Source of the DNA: an uncultured Clostridia bacterium | GTDB lineage: Bacteria > Bacillota > Clostridia > Oscillospirales > Ruminococcaceae | Assembly: GCA_937891895.1 (NCBI GenBank) | Contig: CALATN010000229.1 | Span: forward strand, 1 to 8,896 | DNA length: 8,896 nt | Reading direction: 5' to 3' | Shown here: positions 1 to 6,616 of the stretch, piece by piece | Numbering within the stretch: the first letter of the stretch is position 1 | Layout of the letters: every line of letters starts with the position of its first letter | Notes under the pieces: generated by a model | Seen by the model: the letters and a program-made list of their open reading frames with translations, nothing else | Told to the model about the DNA's origin: nothing | Databases searched by the model: none | Made by a program: the position numbers and the translations under genes

Positions 1-732
1 AACCTCGCTGAAAAGCTTCGCCTGATTTACAGCGTTCTGACCTGTTGTGGAGTCGAGAACAAGCAGTGTTTCAAGAACACAGCCCTCAGCCTGCTGGTGA
101 ACGATACGGCTGATTTTACGGAGCTCATCCATAAGATTTTTCTTGTTGTGAAGACGTCCTGCCGTGTCGCAGATAAGGATATCCGTACCACGTGCCTTTG
201 CCGCTGTTACTGCGTCAAAAACTACGGAAGCAGGGTCAGAGCCTTCTGCGTGCTTTACGATATCAACACCTGCACGCTCTGTCCACACTTCAAGCTGTTC
301 AATTGCAGCTGCACGGAATGTATCAGCAGCCGCAACGAGAACCTTCTTGCCCTCGTTCTTGTAGCGTGCCGCAAGCTTGCCGATTGTAGTTGTCTTGCCT
401 GCACCGTTTACGCCGATAATGAGAATAACCGTAGGGGTTGTGGAGGTGTCAATTTTCTTGTCCTCGCCAAGCATTTCGGCAATGATTTCCTTTAATTCAT
501 CCTTTATAAGAGCAGGGTCGGTGATACCCTTTTCCTTTACCTTTTTACGAAGCTCGCCGCAGATATCGAGGGAGGTTTCCACGCCGATATCGCAGGTTAT
601 GAGAAGCTCCTCAAGCTCCTCGAAAAACTCCTCGTCAATTTTTGTAAATGAGTTCATCAGCGCTTCAAGCTTGCCCATCATAGAGTCCTTAGTCTTTTTC
701 AGACCAGCGGCAATTTTGCTGAAAATGTTCAT
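1..732 (-). CDS. ftsY: Signal recognition particle receptor FtsY (3' end outside window)
   Basis: FtsY is the SRP receptor GTPase. It pairs with Ffh at the membrane and hands ribosomes making membrane proteins to the Sec translocon. I translated the minus strand from the ATG at 732 and found 244 codons open to the window edge. The helical N domain covers about residues 1-95. The G domain shows the P-loop GVNGAGKT at 107-114, DTFRAAA at 137-143, DTAGR at 189-193 and DSTTGQNA at 227-234. The TKLDG motif and the C-terminal helix lie beyond the edge; about 60-80 residues are probably missing. There is no long acidic N-terminal extension as in E. coli, so this is the short Gram-positive type. The start has an ideal AAGGAGG at 740-746, 7 bases upstream. 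The gene follows the GNAT gene by 18 bases, in the cluster position where ftsY usually follows smc directly. Confidence 0.97.
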   Translation of the reverse strand, partial: MNIFSKIAAGLKKTKDSMMGKLEALMNSFTKIDEEFFEELEELLITCDIGVETSLDICGELRKKVKEKGITDPALIKDELKEIIAEMLGEDKKIDTSTTPTVILIIGVNGAGKTTTIGKLAARYKNEGKKVLVAAADTFRAAAIEQLEVWTERAGVDIVKHAEGSDPASVVFDAVTAAKARGTDILICDTAGRLHNKKNLMDELRKISRIVHQQAEGCVLETLLVLDSTTGQNAVNQAKLFSEV

Positions 733-750
733 TGATTTTCCTCCTTATTG

Positions 751-1248
751 TCAAATATCTATGTGGAAACGATACTGAATTTCTCTTAACTCTTTTCCGC
801 CGATATTATCATCCAAATAATTATCGGTAGCAACAAATCCACATTTTTCATAAAATTTTCTTGCACGATAATTTTCTTCAAGTACCCACAAGAATATATC
901 ACTATATCCGAGTTTTGAAAGTTCTTTAACAACATAATAAAGCAATTGCTTTCCATAGCCTTTACCCATATATTCAGGCAAGAAATATATTGAAACAATT
1001 TCTCCGAAATCTGCAAAATCCTTAAATCGTGACTTGCAAAAACATGATGTACCAATAAACTTATCATTATCAAGCATTACAAGATTGTTCATACCCTCCT
1101 TGTCAATACTTGACACCCAACGTCCTGTTGGAATGCTATCAAGGTAGCTTTGCGGAATAATATCCTTATACGCAAATTTCCAGCTTTCTTCATAGATATG
1201 GCTGATTAAAAATTTGTCATCATCACTGTTGATATAACGTATTTCCAT
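751..1248 (-). CDS. GNAT-family N-acetyltransferase, substrate unknown
   Basis: This 165-residue protein is a single-domain GNAT acetyltransferase, an enzyme type that moves an acetyl group from acetyl-CoA to an amine on a small molecule or protein. The acetyl-CoA binding motif A is visible as the strand IVSIYFLP followed by EYMGKGYGKQLL (about residues 84-102). Motif B is LWVLEENYRARKFYEKCGF (about 120-138). The usual Gln/Arg that opens the pyrophosphate loop is Met here. The start ATG has AAGGGAG 5 bases upstream, in the 21-base gap after smc. By hand count the region 781-1260 is about 33% GC, against roughly 50% in sampled smc lines, and it uses TTA, TTG, AGA, ATA and TGT codons that the neighbours mostly avoid. 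This suggests recent acquisition between smc and ftsY. The substrate cannot be read from the sequence; RimI-like protein or small-molecule acetylation are both possible. Confidence 0.88.
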   Translation of the reverse strand: MEIRYINSDDDKFLISHIYEESWKFAYKDIIPQSYLDSIPTGRWVSSIDKEGMNNLVMLDNDKFIGTSCFCKSRFKDFADFGEIVSIYFLPEYMGKGYGKQLLYYVVKELSKLGYSDIFLWVLEENYRARKFYEKCGFVATDNYLDDNIGGKELREIQYRFHIDI

Positions 1249-1269
1249 AAAAACTCCCTTTCCTGCAAA

Positions 1270-4200
1270 TCAATTCGCTTCAAAGTCAACATCAGCAGGC
1301 GGCTGGTCAAGACGGAGCACCTTTGAGATACCCTTTTCCTGCATTGTTACGCCGTACATAACGTCAGCCTCGTCCATTGTTCCTCGACGGTGTGTGACGA
1401 GGATAAACTGCGTTGTATCGGTAAAGTTACGCAGATACTGTGCATACTTGGAAACGTTGATATCGTCAAGCGCCGCCTCAATTTCGTCAAGGATACAGAA
1501 TGGTGCAGGCTTGATTTTCAGAATTGCAAAATAAATCGCAATCGCAACAAATGCCTGCTCGCCGCCTGAGAGAAGCGACAAATTCTTTATAACCTTGCCC
1601 GGAGGTGCAACGTTGATTTCGATACCCGATTCAAGCACGTCATCGGGGTCAGTAAGTGCAAGTTCAGCCTTACCGCCGCCGAAAAGCTCCACGAATATCT
1701 GCTTGAAGTTTTCATTTATTTGATTGAAGCTTTCGCTGAACTGACGGCGCATATTATCGGTCAGCTCGTCGATAAGCTTTTCAAGCTCACGCTTTGAAGT
1801 TTCAACGTCATCAAGCTGTTCCTTCATAAAGGTGTAACGCTCGGAAACTTCCTTGTACTCCTCAATTGCCGCAACGTTTACGCTGCCGAGGCCGCGGATT
1901 TTCTGCTTGATTTCGTTAAGGTCACGCTGTACCATAAGCAGATTTTCAACAGGCTGTGCAATTTCCATTGCTTCGGAAAGATACATATTGTACTGCTCCT
2001 GCATTTCGGAAATAATGCCGTCATAGCTGTTCTGCACGGAAACACGGCGTTCTTCGAGCCTTGTCATTTCACGGGAGAACTTTTCCTTCTGCTCGTTCAG
2101 CTCACGGATTTTCACACGTCCCTCGTTGGATTTCTGCTCCATTGCTCTGTGCTCGGACTGCTGCTCGGCAATCTTTTCATTTATGCCTGCAACAGCGTCA
2201 GCCGCACCTGCGAGAGATGCCTTTCTTTCCTCGATAAGAGCCTGCTTTTCAGCAATAATTCTGCGCTGTTCCTCAAGCTGTGCGGAAAGTCTTGCGGTGT
2301 TGTCGCCAAGTGCGGAGAACTGTTCCTCAAGCTGCTTGATTTCAGCACCCAGCACTTCCTTATCCTTTGCACGCTCCATCTGATAGAGCTTCATTTCGGA
2401 AAGCTTTGCGGAAAGCTCCTCTCGCTTTTCACGAAGGCTGTTTCTCTGCTCGTCGCTGTCAGCCGCAAGCTTTTCCAGTTCGGCAATTTCAGCCTCGCAC
2501 TTTTTAAGTTCATCAGCCGCTGTGATTGCGTTCTTTTCAGTTTCGGCAATCTTTTCAGCGTAATATTTTGCGTTGTCGGCTGCATTTTCAAGCTGCTGTG
2601 CGTTCTGCTCCATAAGAGCGTCAATACGCTTGATTTCGGCGTCAAAACGAATTCTGTCCTCGCCGATTATGCGGAGTTCGTCCTTTGCGCCCTCGATGTC
2701 AAAGCCAAGCTTATCAGTTTCAGCCTGAAGCTTGTCAACGGTCTGCTTGACATCTGCAAGACGTGCGGAAAGCTTATCCTTTTCGGCGGTAAGCTTTTCA
2801 ATATCGTTCTTACGTGTAAGCACACCGCTTGACTTCGCAACGGAACCACCTGTGAAGGAGCCGCCTGCATTGATGACCTGACCGTCAAGGGTTACTATTC
2901 TGAATTTGTAGCCGTATTTTTTGGCAATAACTGTTGCCGTGTCAATGTCCTCGGCAACAACAATTCTGCCGAGAAGTGAAGCGAAAATTCCGCCTAATTC
3001 CTGCTGGAAACCGACAAGGTCAACAGCAAGTGCAACGTATCCCGTGCAATCGTCAAGACCTTTTTCGGCAAGACGGTTGCCCTTGACAGATGTTACAGGA
3101 AGGAAGGTTGCACGTCCTGCTTTTGTTTCCTGAAGAAGTCTGATACCACGCTTTGCGGTTTCTTCGTTGTCGACAACGATATTCTGAAGCGCGCCGCCGA
3201 GGGCTGTTTCGATTGCTACGCTGTACTTCTGCTCAACGCTGATAAGCTGTGCAACCGAGCCATATACACCACGGATTTGTCCTGTTTTTGAAGCCTTAAG
3301 CACCTGCTTTACCGAGTGTGCAAAGCCCTCCATACTGTTTTCAAGGTCATTCAGCAGACGGATTCTCTGCTCCTTGTCACGAATAGAGAAGCCGATGTCG
3401 TCATACTCCTTTTTCGCAAGTGCAAGCTTTTCGGCACGTCCTGAATAAAGCTTTGAGATACCGTTGATACGGTTGTTTGCTTCGTTTGTCTTTTCATCGA
3501 GAAGGTTTACGCCGTCCTCGACTTCTTTCTTTTCCTTAGTAAGCTCCTCGCTGTTTATGCGGAGCTGTTCCTCCATTGCACGGCTCTGTTTGAGCTGTTC
3601 TTCAAGTTCAGCCTTGCCGCTGTCACCTGAGGTAATTGTTATATTAAGTTCGGACTGCTTGATGTAGAGCTTGTTAAGGCTGCCGCTTACATCGGAATAC
3701 TTGCTGTCGAAGCTGTCCTGCTCGGAAATAAGAGTGTTCAGCTCATCGCTTGTCTTTGCATATTCCTTTTCGCTGTCAGCAATATCCTCATCAGCCTTCT
3801 TTACAAGAGCCTGCTTTTCTTCAATAATTCTGCGGTTTTCCTCACCCGAATTTTCAGCGTTCTTCTGCTGGTTTTCTATGTCGGCAATTGCTTCGTTGCA
3901 GTGCTCGATATCATTTTCATAAACCGCAATATCCGAGTGAAGCTGTGTGTTTGCACGCTCTGCTTCAAGGATTTTTTCACGGAGCTCCTCGATACGGATT
4001 GTGCTTGCCTGCATCTTGTTCTGCAGTTCCTCAGCCTCTGCTTCAAGACGTGAAATGTCGCCCTCGATGCCTTCGTACTCGTTGGTGTTGATAAGTATTT
4101 TATCGGAAAGGTCGGAAAGCTTTGACTTCAGGTCTTCAAGCTGCTTGACCCATACCGTAATTTCAAGAGCCTTTTTCTGTTCGGAATATTCAAGAAATTT

Positions 4201-4839
4201 CGCTGCCTTTTCCGACTGAATACGCAGCGGCTCAACTCTGCTTTCCAGCTCGCCCATTATGTCACGCAGACGGAGGATGTTCTCCTGTGCGGCAGAAAGG
4301 CGGCGTTCAGCCTCTGCTTTCTTGTAACGGAACTTTGAAATTCCTGCGGCTTCCTCAAAGATTTCACGGCGCTCGCCTGATTTTGCCGAAACAATTTCAG
4401 CAACACGTCCCTGTCCGATTATGGAGTAACCGTCACGTCCGAGGCCCGTGTCCATAAACAGCTCGACAATGTCCTTCAGACGCACCTGTGAACCGTTGAT
4501 AAGGTACTCACTTTCGCCGCTTCTGTAGAGCTTTCTTGTTACGGAAACTCTGTCGGACGGAAGCTGGAGAATGCCTCTGTTGTTGACGATATTAAGGGTA
4601 ACCTGTGCATAGCCTACAGCCTTTCGCTGAGTTGTACCTGCGAAGATAACGTCCTCCATCTTACCTCCTCGAAGGCTCTTTGAGGACTGCTCGCCAAGTA
4701 CCCAGCGCACAGCGTCACCGATGTTTGATTTGCCGCTTCCGTTTGGTCCGACAACTGCTGTCAGACCCTTGTGGAAGTCCAGCTTTATTTTATCGGGGAA
4801 GGATTTAAACCCCTGCATTTCAAGTGATTCAAGATACAT
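1270..4839 (-). CDS. smc: Chromosome segregation/condensation ATPase SMC
   Basis: SMC dimerises, binds ScpA and ScpB, and acts on the nucleoid by ATP-driven loop extrusion to compact and separate chromosomes. At 1189 residues it has the normal family length. The Walker A motif GPNGSGKS is at 31-38 and the Q-loop Gln is in IGQGRVAEI near 144. A long Glu/Lys/Gln-rich coiled coil follows to about 510. The hinge spans about 520-668 and contains the glycine-rich GGSFTGGS at 659-666. A second coiled coil then leads to the C-terminal head with signature LSGGEQ (1090-1095), Walker B FCILDE (1114-1119), D-loop AALDD (1122-1126) and switch His1150. The signature ends in Gln where many SMCs have Arg; I regard this as a clostridial variant, not a defect. 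The ATG lies 1 base after the stop of the radical SAM gene, with AAAAAGGA 8 bases upstream inside that gene's end, so translation is probably coupled. Confidence 0.98.
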   Translation of the reverse strand: MYLESLEMQGFKSFPDKIKLDFHKGLTAVVGPNGSGKSNIGDAVRWVLGEQSSKSLRGGKMEDVIFAGTTQRKAVGYAQVTLNIVNNRGILQLPSDRVSVTRKLYRSGESEYLINGSQVRLKDIVELFMDTGLGRDGYSIIGQGRVAEIVSAKSGERREIFEEAAGISKFRYKKAEAERRLSAAQENILRLRDIMGELESRVEPLRIQSEKAAKFLEYSEQKKALEITVWVKQLEDLKSKLSDLSDKILINTNEYEGIEGDISRLEAEAEELQNKMQASTIRIEELREKILEAERANTQLHSDIAVYENDIEHCNEAIADIENQQKNAENSGEENRRIIEEKQALVKKADEDIADSEKEYAKTSDELNTLISEQDSFDSKYSDVSGSLNKLYIKQSELNITITSGDSGKAELEEQLKQSRAMEEQLRINSEELTKEKKEVEDGVNLLDEKTNEANNRINGISKLYSGRAEKLALAKKEYDDIGFSIRDKEQRIRLLNDLENSMEGFAHSVKQVLKASKTGQIRGVYGSVAQLISVEQKYSVAIETALGGALQNIVVDNEETAKRGIRLLQETKAGRATFLPVTSVKGNRLAEKGLDDCTGYVALAVDLVGFQQELGGIFASLLGRIVVAEDIDTATVIAKKYGYKFRIVTLDGQVINAGGSFTGGSVAKSSGVLTRKNDIEKLTAEKDKLSARLADVKQTVDKLQAETDKLGFDIEGAKDELRIIGEDRIRFDAEIKRIDALMEQNAQQLENAADNAKYYAEKIAETEKNAITAADELKKCEAEIAELEKLAADSDEQRNSLREKREELSAKLSEMKLYQMERAKDKEVLGAEIKQLEEQFSALGDNTARLSAQLEEQRRIIAEKQALIEERKASLAGAADAVAGINEKIAEQQSEHRAMEQKSNEGRVKIRELNEQKEKFSREMTRLEERRVSVQNSYDGIISEMQEQYNMYLSEAMEIAQPVENLLMVQRDLNEIKQKIRGLGSVNVAAIEEYKEVSERYTFMKEQLDDVETSKRELEKLIDELTDNMRRQFSESFNQINENFKQIFVELFGGGKAELALTDPDDVLESGIEINVAPPGKVIKNLSLLSGGEQAFVAIAIYFAILKIKPAPFCILDEIEAALDDINVSKYAQYLRNFTDTTQFILVTHRRGTMDEADVMYGVTMQEKGISKVLRLDQPPADVDFEAN

Positions 4840-4840
4840 T

Positions 4841-5836
4841 TTATTCGTCCTTTTTCAATATAATTTCACGGTTTTTCAGACTGCCGTCGGGACGTATTTT
4901 TATTCCGACACCCTTTGCGGCAAAATATTCAATGTTGCACCGCTTCTGACCTGCCGCTTTGCTGACGGCATTGGGTGCGGTAAAAACCGTGTAGTTGTTT
5001 TTGTGTTCTGTGTTCTTTTCAATCTCCCTGCGAAACAATATACCCTCGCAGATTTCACGGAAAGCGGGATGGTAAAATCCCCCCAGCATATCCTCCTCAA
5101 CCGTTTCCGAAGCGTGCAGACCAAGCTTGATGACACGTATGCCTTTCTGTTCGAACAATGTGAGCATATCTGCGCAGATTTCCGCCGCCGTGTCGAAGCT
5201 GTACGGAACATATTCACCATTTTGAAAAAGCTCGCCAAGCCGTGTTCCGCGGAGAATTACAACGGGGTAAATCCGCACGGTGTCAGGCTTGATTTCAGCA
5301 ATTCTTTCAGCCGTCTGCAAGTCTTTTTCGGGAGTGGATTTGTAAAGTCCCGTCATCATCTGCAAGCCAAGCTCAAAGCCGTTTTCACGGATTAACCGTG
5401 ACGCTTGTTCCACATCCTCAGCAGTGTGTCCGCGGTCATTTGCCGCAAGAACTTCGTTGTCCATTGACTGTGCGCCAAGCTCGATTGCGGTTACTCCGTA
5501 CTTTTTCAGCAACGCAAGAACTTCGCTGTCGATACAGTCGGGACGGGTGGAAATGCGTATTCCGCTGACCTTGCCGCTTTGTACGAAAGGCTGTGCCGCT
5601 TCAAGCAGCGACATCATATAGCTTCGCTCAATTGCTGTAAAGCTTCCGCCGAAAAATGCAATTTCAGCCGTACCCTGCGGTAAGTTTTCGCAAGCCTGCG
5701 ACAGCGTTTCCTTAACCTCGTCAGCCGTTGGCGCAGAAGCCGTGTGGCTGATTGTACGCTGATTGCAGAACGAGCACATATTCGGGCAGCCGAGATGCGG
5801 AATGAAGATTGAAATATTACTGTGTTTTGTTTTCAT
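4841..5836 (-). CDS. Elp3-like radical SAM protein lacking an acetyltransferase domain
   Basis: A 331-residue radical SAM enzyme. The [4Fe-4S] motif is CPNMCSFC with Cys17, Cys21 and Cys24 (CX3CX2C). The SAM-binding FFGGSFTAIE is at 61-70. Blocks such as RISTRPD (94-100), ELGAQSMDNEVL (119-130), NDRGHTAEDV (133-142) and VRIYPVVILRGTRL (187-200) resemble the radical SAM part of Elp3 (COG1243-type), the tRNA U34 carboxymethylating enzyme. Elp3 proper is about 550 residues and ends in a GNAT domain; none is present here. The true substrate is therefore unknown, and naming it Elp3 or HemN would overreach. I chose the ATG at 5836 because the protein aligns from there and a purine-rich GGTGGGGG precedes it. 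A longer in-frame TTG start at 5872 lies inside a hairpin and adds 12 residues with no support. It ends 1 base before smc. Family members are known at this rnc-smc position in clostridia. Confidence 0.88.
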   Translation of the reverse strand: MKTKHSNISIFIPHLGCPNMCSFCNQRTISHTASAPTADEVKETLSQACENLPQGTAEIAFFGGSFTAIERSYMMSLLEAAQPFVQSGKVSGIRISTRPDCIDSEVLALLKKYGVTAIELGAQSMDNEVLAANDRGHTAEDVEQASRLIRENGFELGLQMMTGLYKSTPEKDLQTAERIAEIKPDTVRIYPVVILRGTRLGELFQNGEYVPYSFDTAAEICADMLTLFEQKGIRVIKLGLHASETVEEDMLGGFYHPAFREICEGILFRREIEKNTEHKNNYTVFTAPNAVSKAAGQKRCNIEYFAAKGVGIKIRPDGSLKNREIILKKDE

Positions 5837-5840
5837 ATTT

Positions 5841-5848
5841 CCCCCACC
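5841..5848 (-). promoter_or_regulatory. Atypical ribosome binding site of the radical SAM gene
   Basis: On the minus strand the ATG at 5836 is preceded by GGTGGGGG followed by AAAT. This is G-rich but not a canonical AGGAGG, unlike the sites of ftsY and rnc. Its first two Gs are the end of TTGG, which could pair with CCAA at the foot of the upstream hairpin (5877-5880), so the site may be partly masked. It supports the ATG start over the upstream TTG. Strength and masking are inference. Confidence 0.55.
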
Positions 5849-5880
5849 AAAAAGTTTTTGTGCTTTGCACAAAAACTTGG
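5847..5880 (-). repeat. Hairpin B, 12-bp palindrome before the radical SAM gene
   Basis: Read on the minus strand, AAGTTTTTGTGC (5867-5878), loop AAA (5864-5866) and GCACAAAAACTT (5852-5863) form a perfect 12-bp stem. Outside it, CCAA (5877-5880) and TTGG (5847-5850) could add pairs if three T residues bulge out. The stem is AT-rich at its base and GC-rich near the loop. It is followed by only a short T run that then meets G-rich sequence, so it is a poor intrinsic terminator. A partial attenuator, an RNA-stability element or a copy of a dispersed repeat are the more likely readings. Confidence 0.8.
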
Positions 5881-5907
5881 AGTTTAAAATCCTTTGGATT
5901 TTAAACT
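5881..5907 (-). repeat. Hairpin A, 12-bp palindrome overlapping the rnc stop codon
   Basis: Read on the minus strand, AGTTTAAAATCC (5896-5907), loop AAA (5893-5895) and GGATTTTAAACT (5881-5892) form a perfect 12-bp stem. It has the same stem length, loop and AGTTT-type start as hairpin B, and lies two bases before it. The last Val codon and TAA stop of rnc are inside its first arm. The pair is flanked by AAAGTTT (5903-5909) and its inverse AAACTTT (5851-5857), giving the whole 60-base unit an inverted-repeat outline like a small palindromic mobile repeat. That origin is inference. Confidence 0.8.
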
Positions 5908-6590
5908 TTGAGCCCCATAAGCTTCAGCGCTTCCTTTGCGGCAGCCTGTTCAGCCTGCTTCTTGCTGTGTCCTTCGCCCGTGCCGATGACGTTGCTGTTG
6001 AGGCACACATTCACCACGAATTTTCTGTCGTGGTCGGGACCAATCTGGTCAGCGAGGACGTACTCAACACGCTCCTCAGGGTTGCGCTGGATAATTTCCT
6101 GAAGCATTGTCTTGTAGTCCTGCAAAGCCTTTGCACTGTTTGCGTCAAGATTTTTCGGGATAAAGGAAAGCACATATTTTGCCGCAGCTTCCATTCCTCC
6201 GTCGAGGAAGATTGCCGCGATTACCGCTTCAAATGCGTCGGAAACGATTGACGGACGTTCTCTGCCACCGCTGTTTTCCTCGCCCTTGCCGAGAAGAAGA
6301 TGCTGTCCAAGGTCAATTTTTTTCGAGAACTCGAACAGCGCTTTTTCGCAAACAAGTGACGCTCTGATTTTGGTCAGCTCGCCCTCGGGCAGGTGCTTGA
6401 AGTGGGTGAAAAGGTGCTCCGAAACAACGATGGAAAGCACGCTGTCACCGAGAAATTCAAGACGCTCGTTGGAATGTCTGCCGTGGTGCTTGTTTTCGTT
6501 TGCGTAGGAAGAATGGGACAGCGCTTCGTGAAGCAGATCCTTGTTCTTGAAGGTGTACCCGATTTTATTTTCAAACTCTGTAAAGTTCAT
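5901..6590 (-). CDS. rnc: Ribonuclease III
   Basis: RNase III cuts double-stranded RNA, including the stems that free 16S and 23S rRNA from their precursor, and processes some mRNAs and small RNAs in the cytoplasm. The 229-residue protein has the catalytic domain first: signature NERLEFLGD at 41-49, PEGELTKIRA around 68-77, and SDAFEAVIAAIFLDGG at 117-132. The acidic metal ligands Glu45, Asp49, Asp118 and Glu121 are present. The double-stranded RNA-binding domain follows from about 158 (DYKTMLQEI) to 225, including GEGHSKKQAEQAAAKEAL. An in-frame TTG at 6596 would add two residues but leaves no room for a ribosome site; the ATG at 6590 has GAGGAA 6 bases upstream and is preferred. The gene follows plsX by 26 bases with no acpP between. 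The final codon and stop lie in a palindrome. Length and motifs are otherwise normal. Confidence 0.97.
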   Translation of the reverse strand: MNFTEFENKIGYTFKNKDLLHEALSHSSYANENKHHGRHSNERLEFLGDSVLSIVVSEHLFTHFKHLPEGELTKIRASLVCEKALFEFSKKIDLGQHLLLGKGEENSGGRERPSIVSDAFEAVIAAIFLDGGMEAAAKYVLSFIPKNLDANSAKALQDYKTMLQEIIQRNPEERVEYVLADQIGPDHDRKFVVNVCLNSNVIGTGEGHSKKQAEQAAAKEALKLMGLKV

Positions 6591-6596
6591 TTTCAA

Positions 6597-6602
6597 TTCC
6601 TC
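6597..6602 (-). promoter_or_regulatory. Ribosome binding site that fixes the rnc start
   Basis: GAGGAA on the minus strand stands 6 bases before the ATG at 6590 and directly touches the alternative TTG at 6596. Only the ATG has usable spacing, so this site decides the start. Confidence 0.75.
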
Positions 6603-6616
6603 ATAAAAAAGAGTTG

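Noticed and set aside
97..778. Plus-strand open frames opposite ftsY
   Set aside because: The minus strand here encodes a clear FtsY with all expected GTPase motifs up to the edge; the plus frames are its shadows.
1249..1269. Separate promoter for the GNAT gene
   Set aside because: The 21-base gap holds only a ribosome site; any promoter would have to lie within smc, and I see no clear -35/-10 pair.
2149..2832. Plus-strand open frame of 227 codons
   Set aside because: It lies antisense to the smc coiled coil; its Leu/Phe/Cys-rich content is the mirror of Glu/Lys/Ala codons, and no ribosome site or family resemblance was seen.
4721..5395. Plus-strand open frame of 224 codons across the smc/radical SAM junction
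   Set aside because: It is antisense to two well-supported genes and shows no recognisable domain.
751..5836. Split Elp3: radical SAM protein plus the separate GNAT gene in the same operon
   Set aside because: The GNAT looks like an ordinary stand-alone acetyltransferase, differs strongly in GC from the radical SAM gene and is separated from it by smc; no sequence sign of an Elp3 acetyltransferase half was seen.
5837..5872. Longer radical SAM start at TTG 5872
   Set aside because: It would begin inside hairpin B, adds 12 residues unlike the family, and has no ribosome site; the ATG at 5836 fits better.
5847..5907. Hairpins as a rho-independent terminator
   Set aside because: The stems are AT-rich at the base and followed by a short T run and then G-rich sequence, and the downstream gene has no visible promoter of its own.
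6591..6596. TTG start for rnc two codons upstream
   Set aside because: The GAGGAA site touches this TTG, leaving no spacer; the ATG at 6590 has a 6-base spacer.
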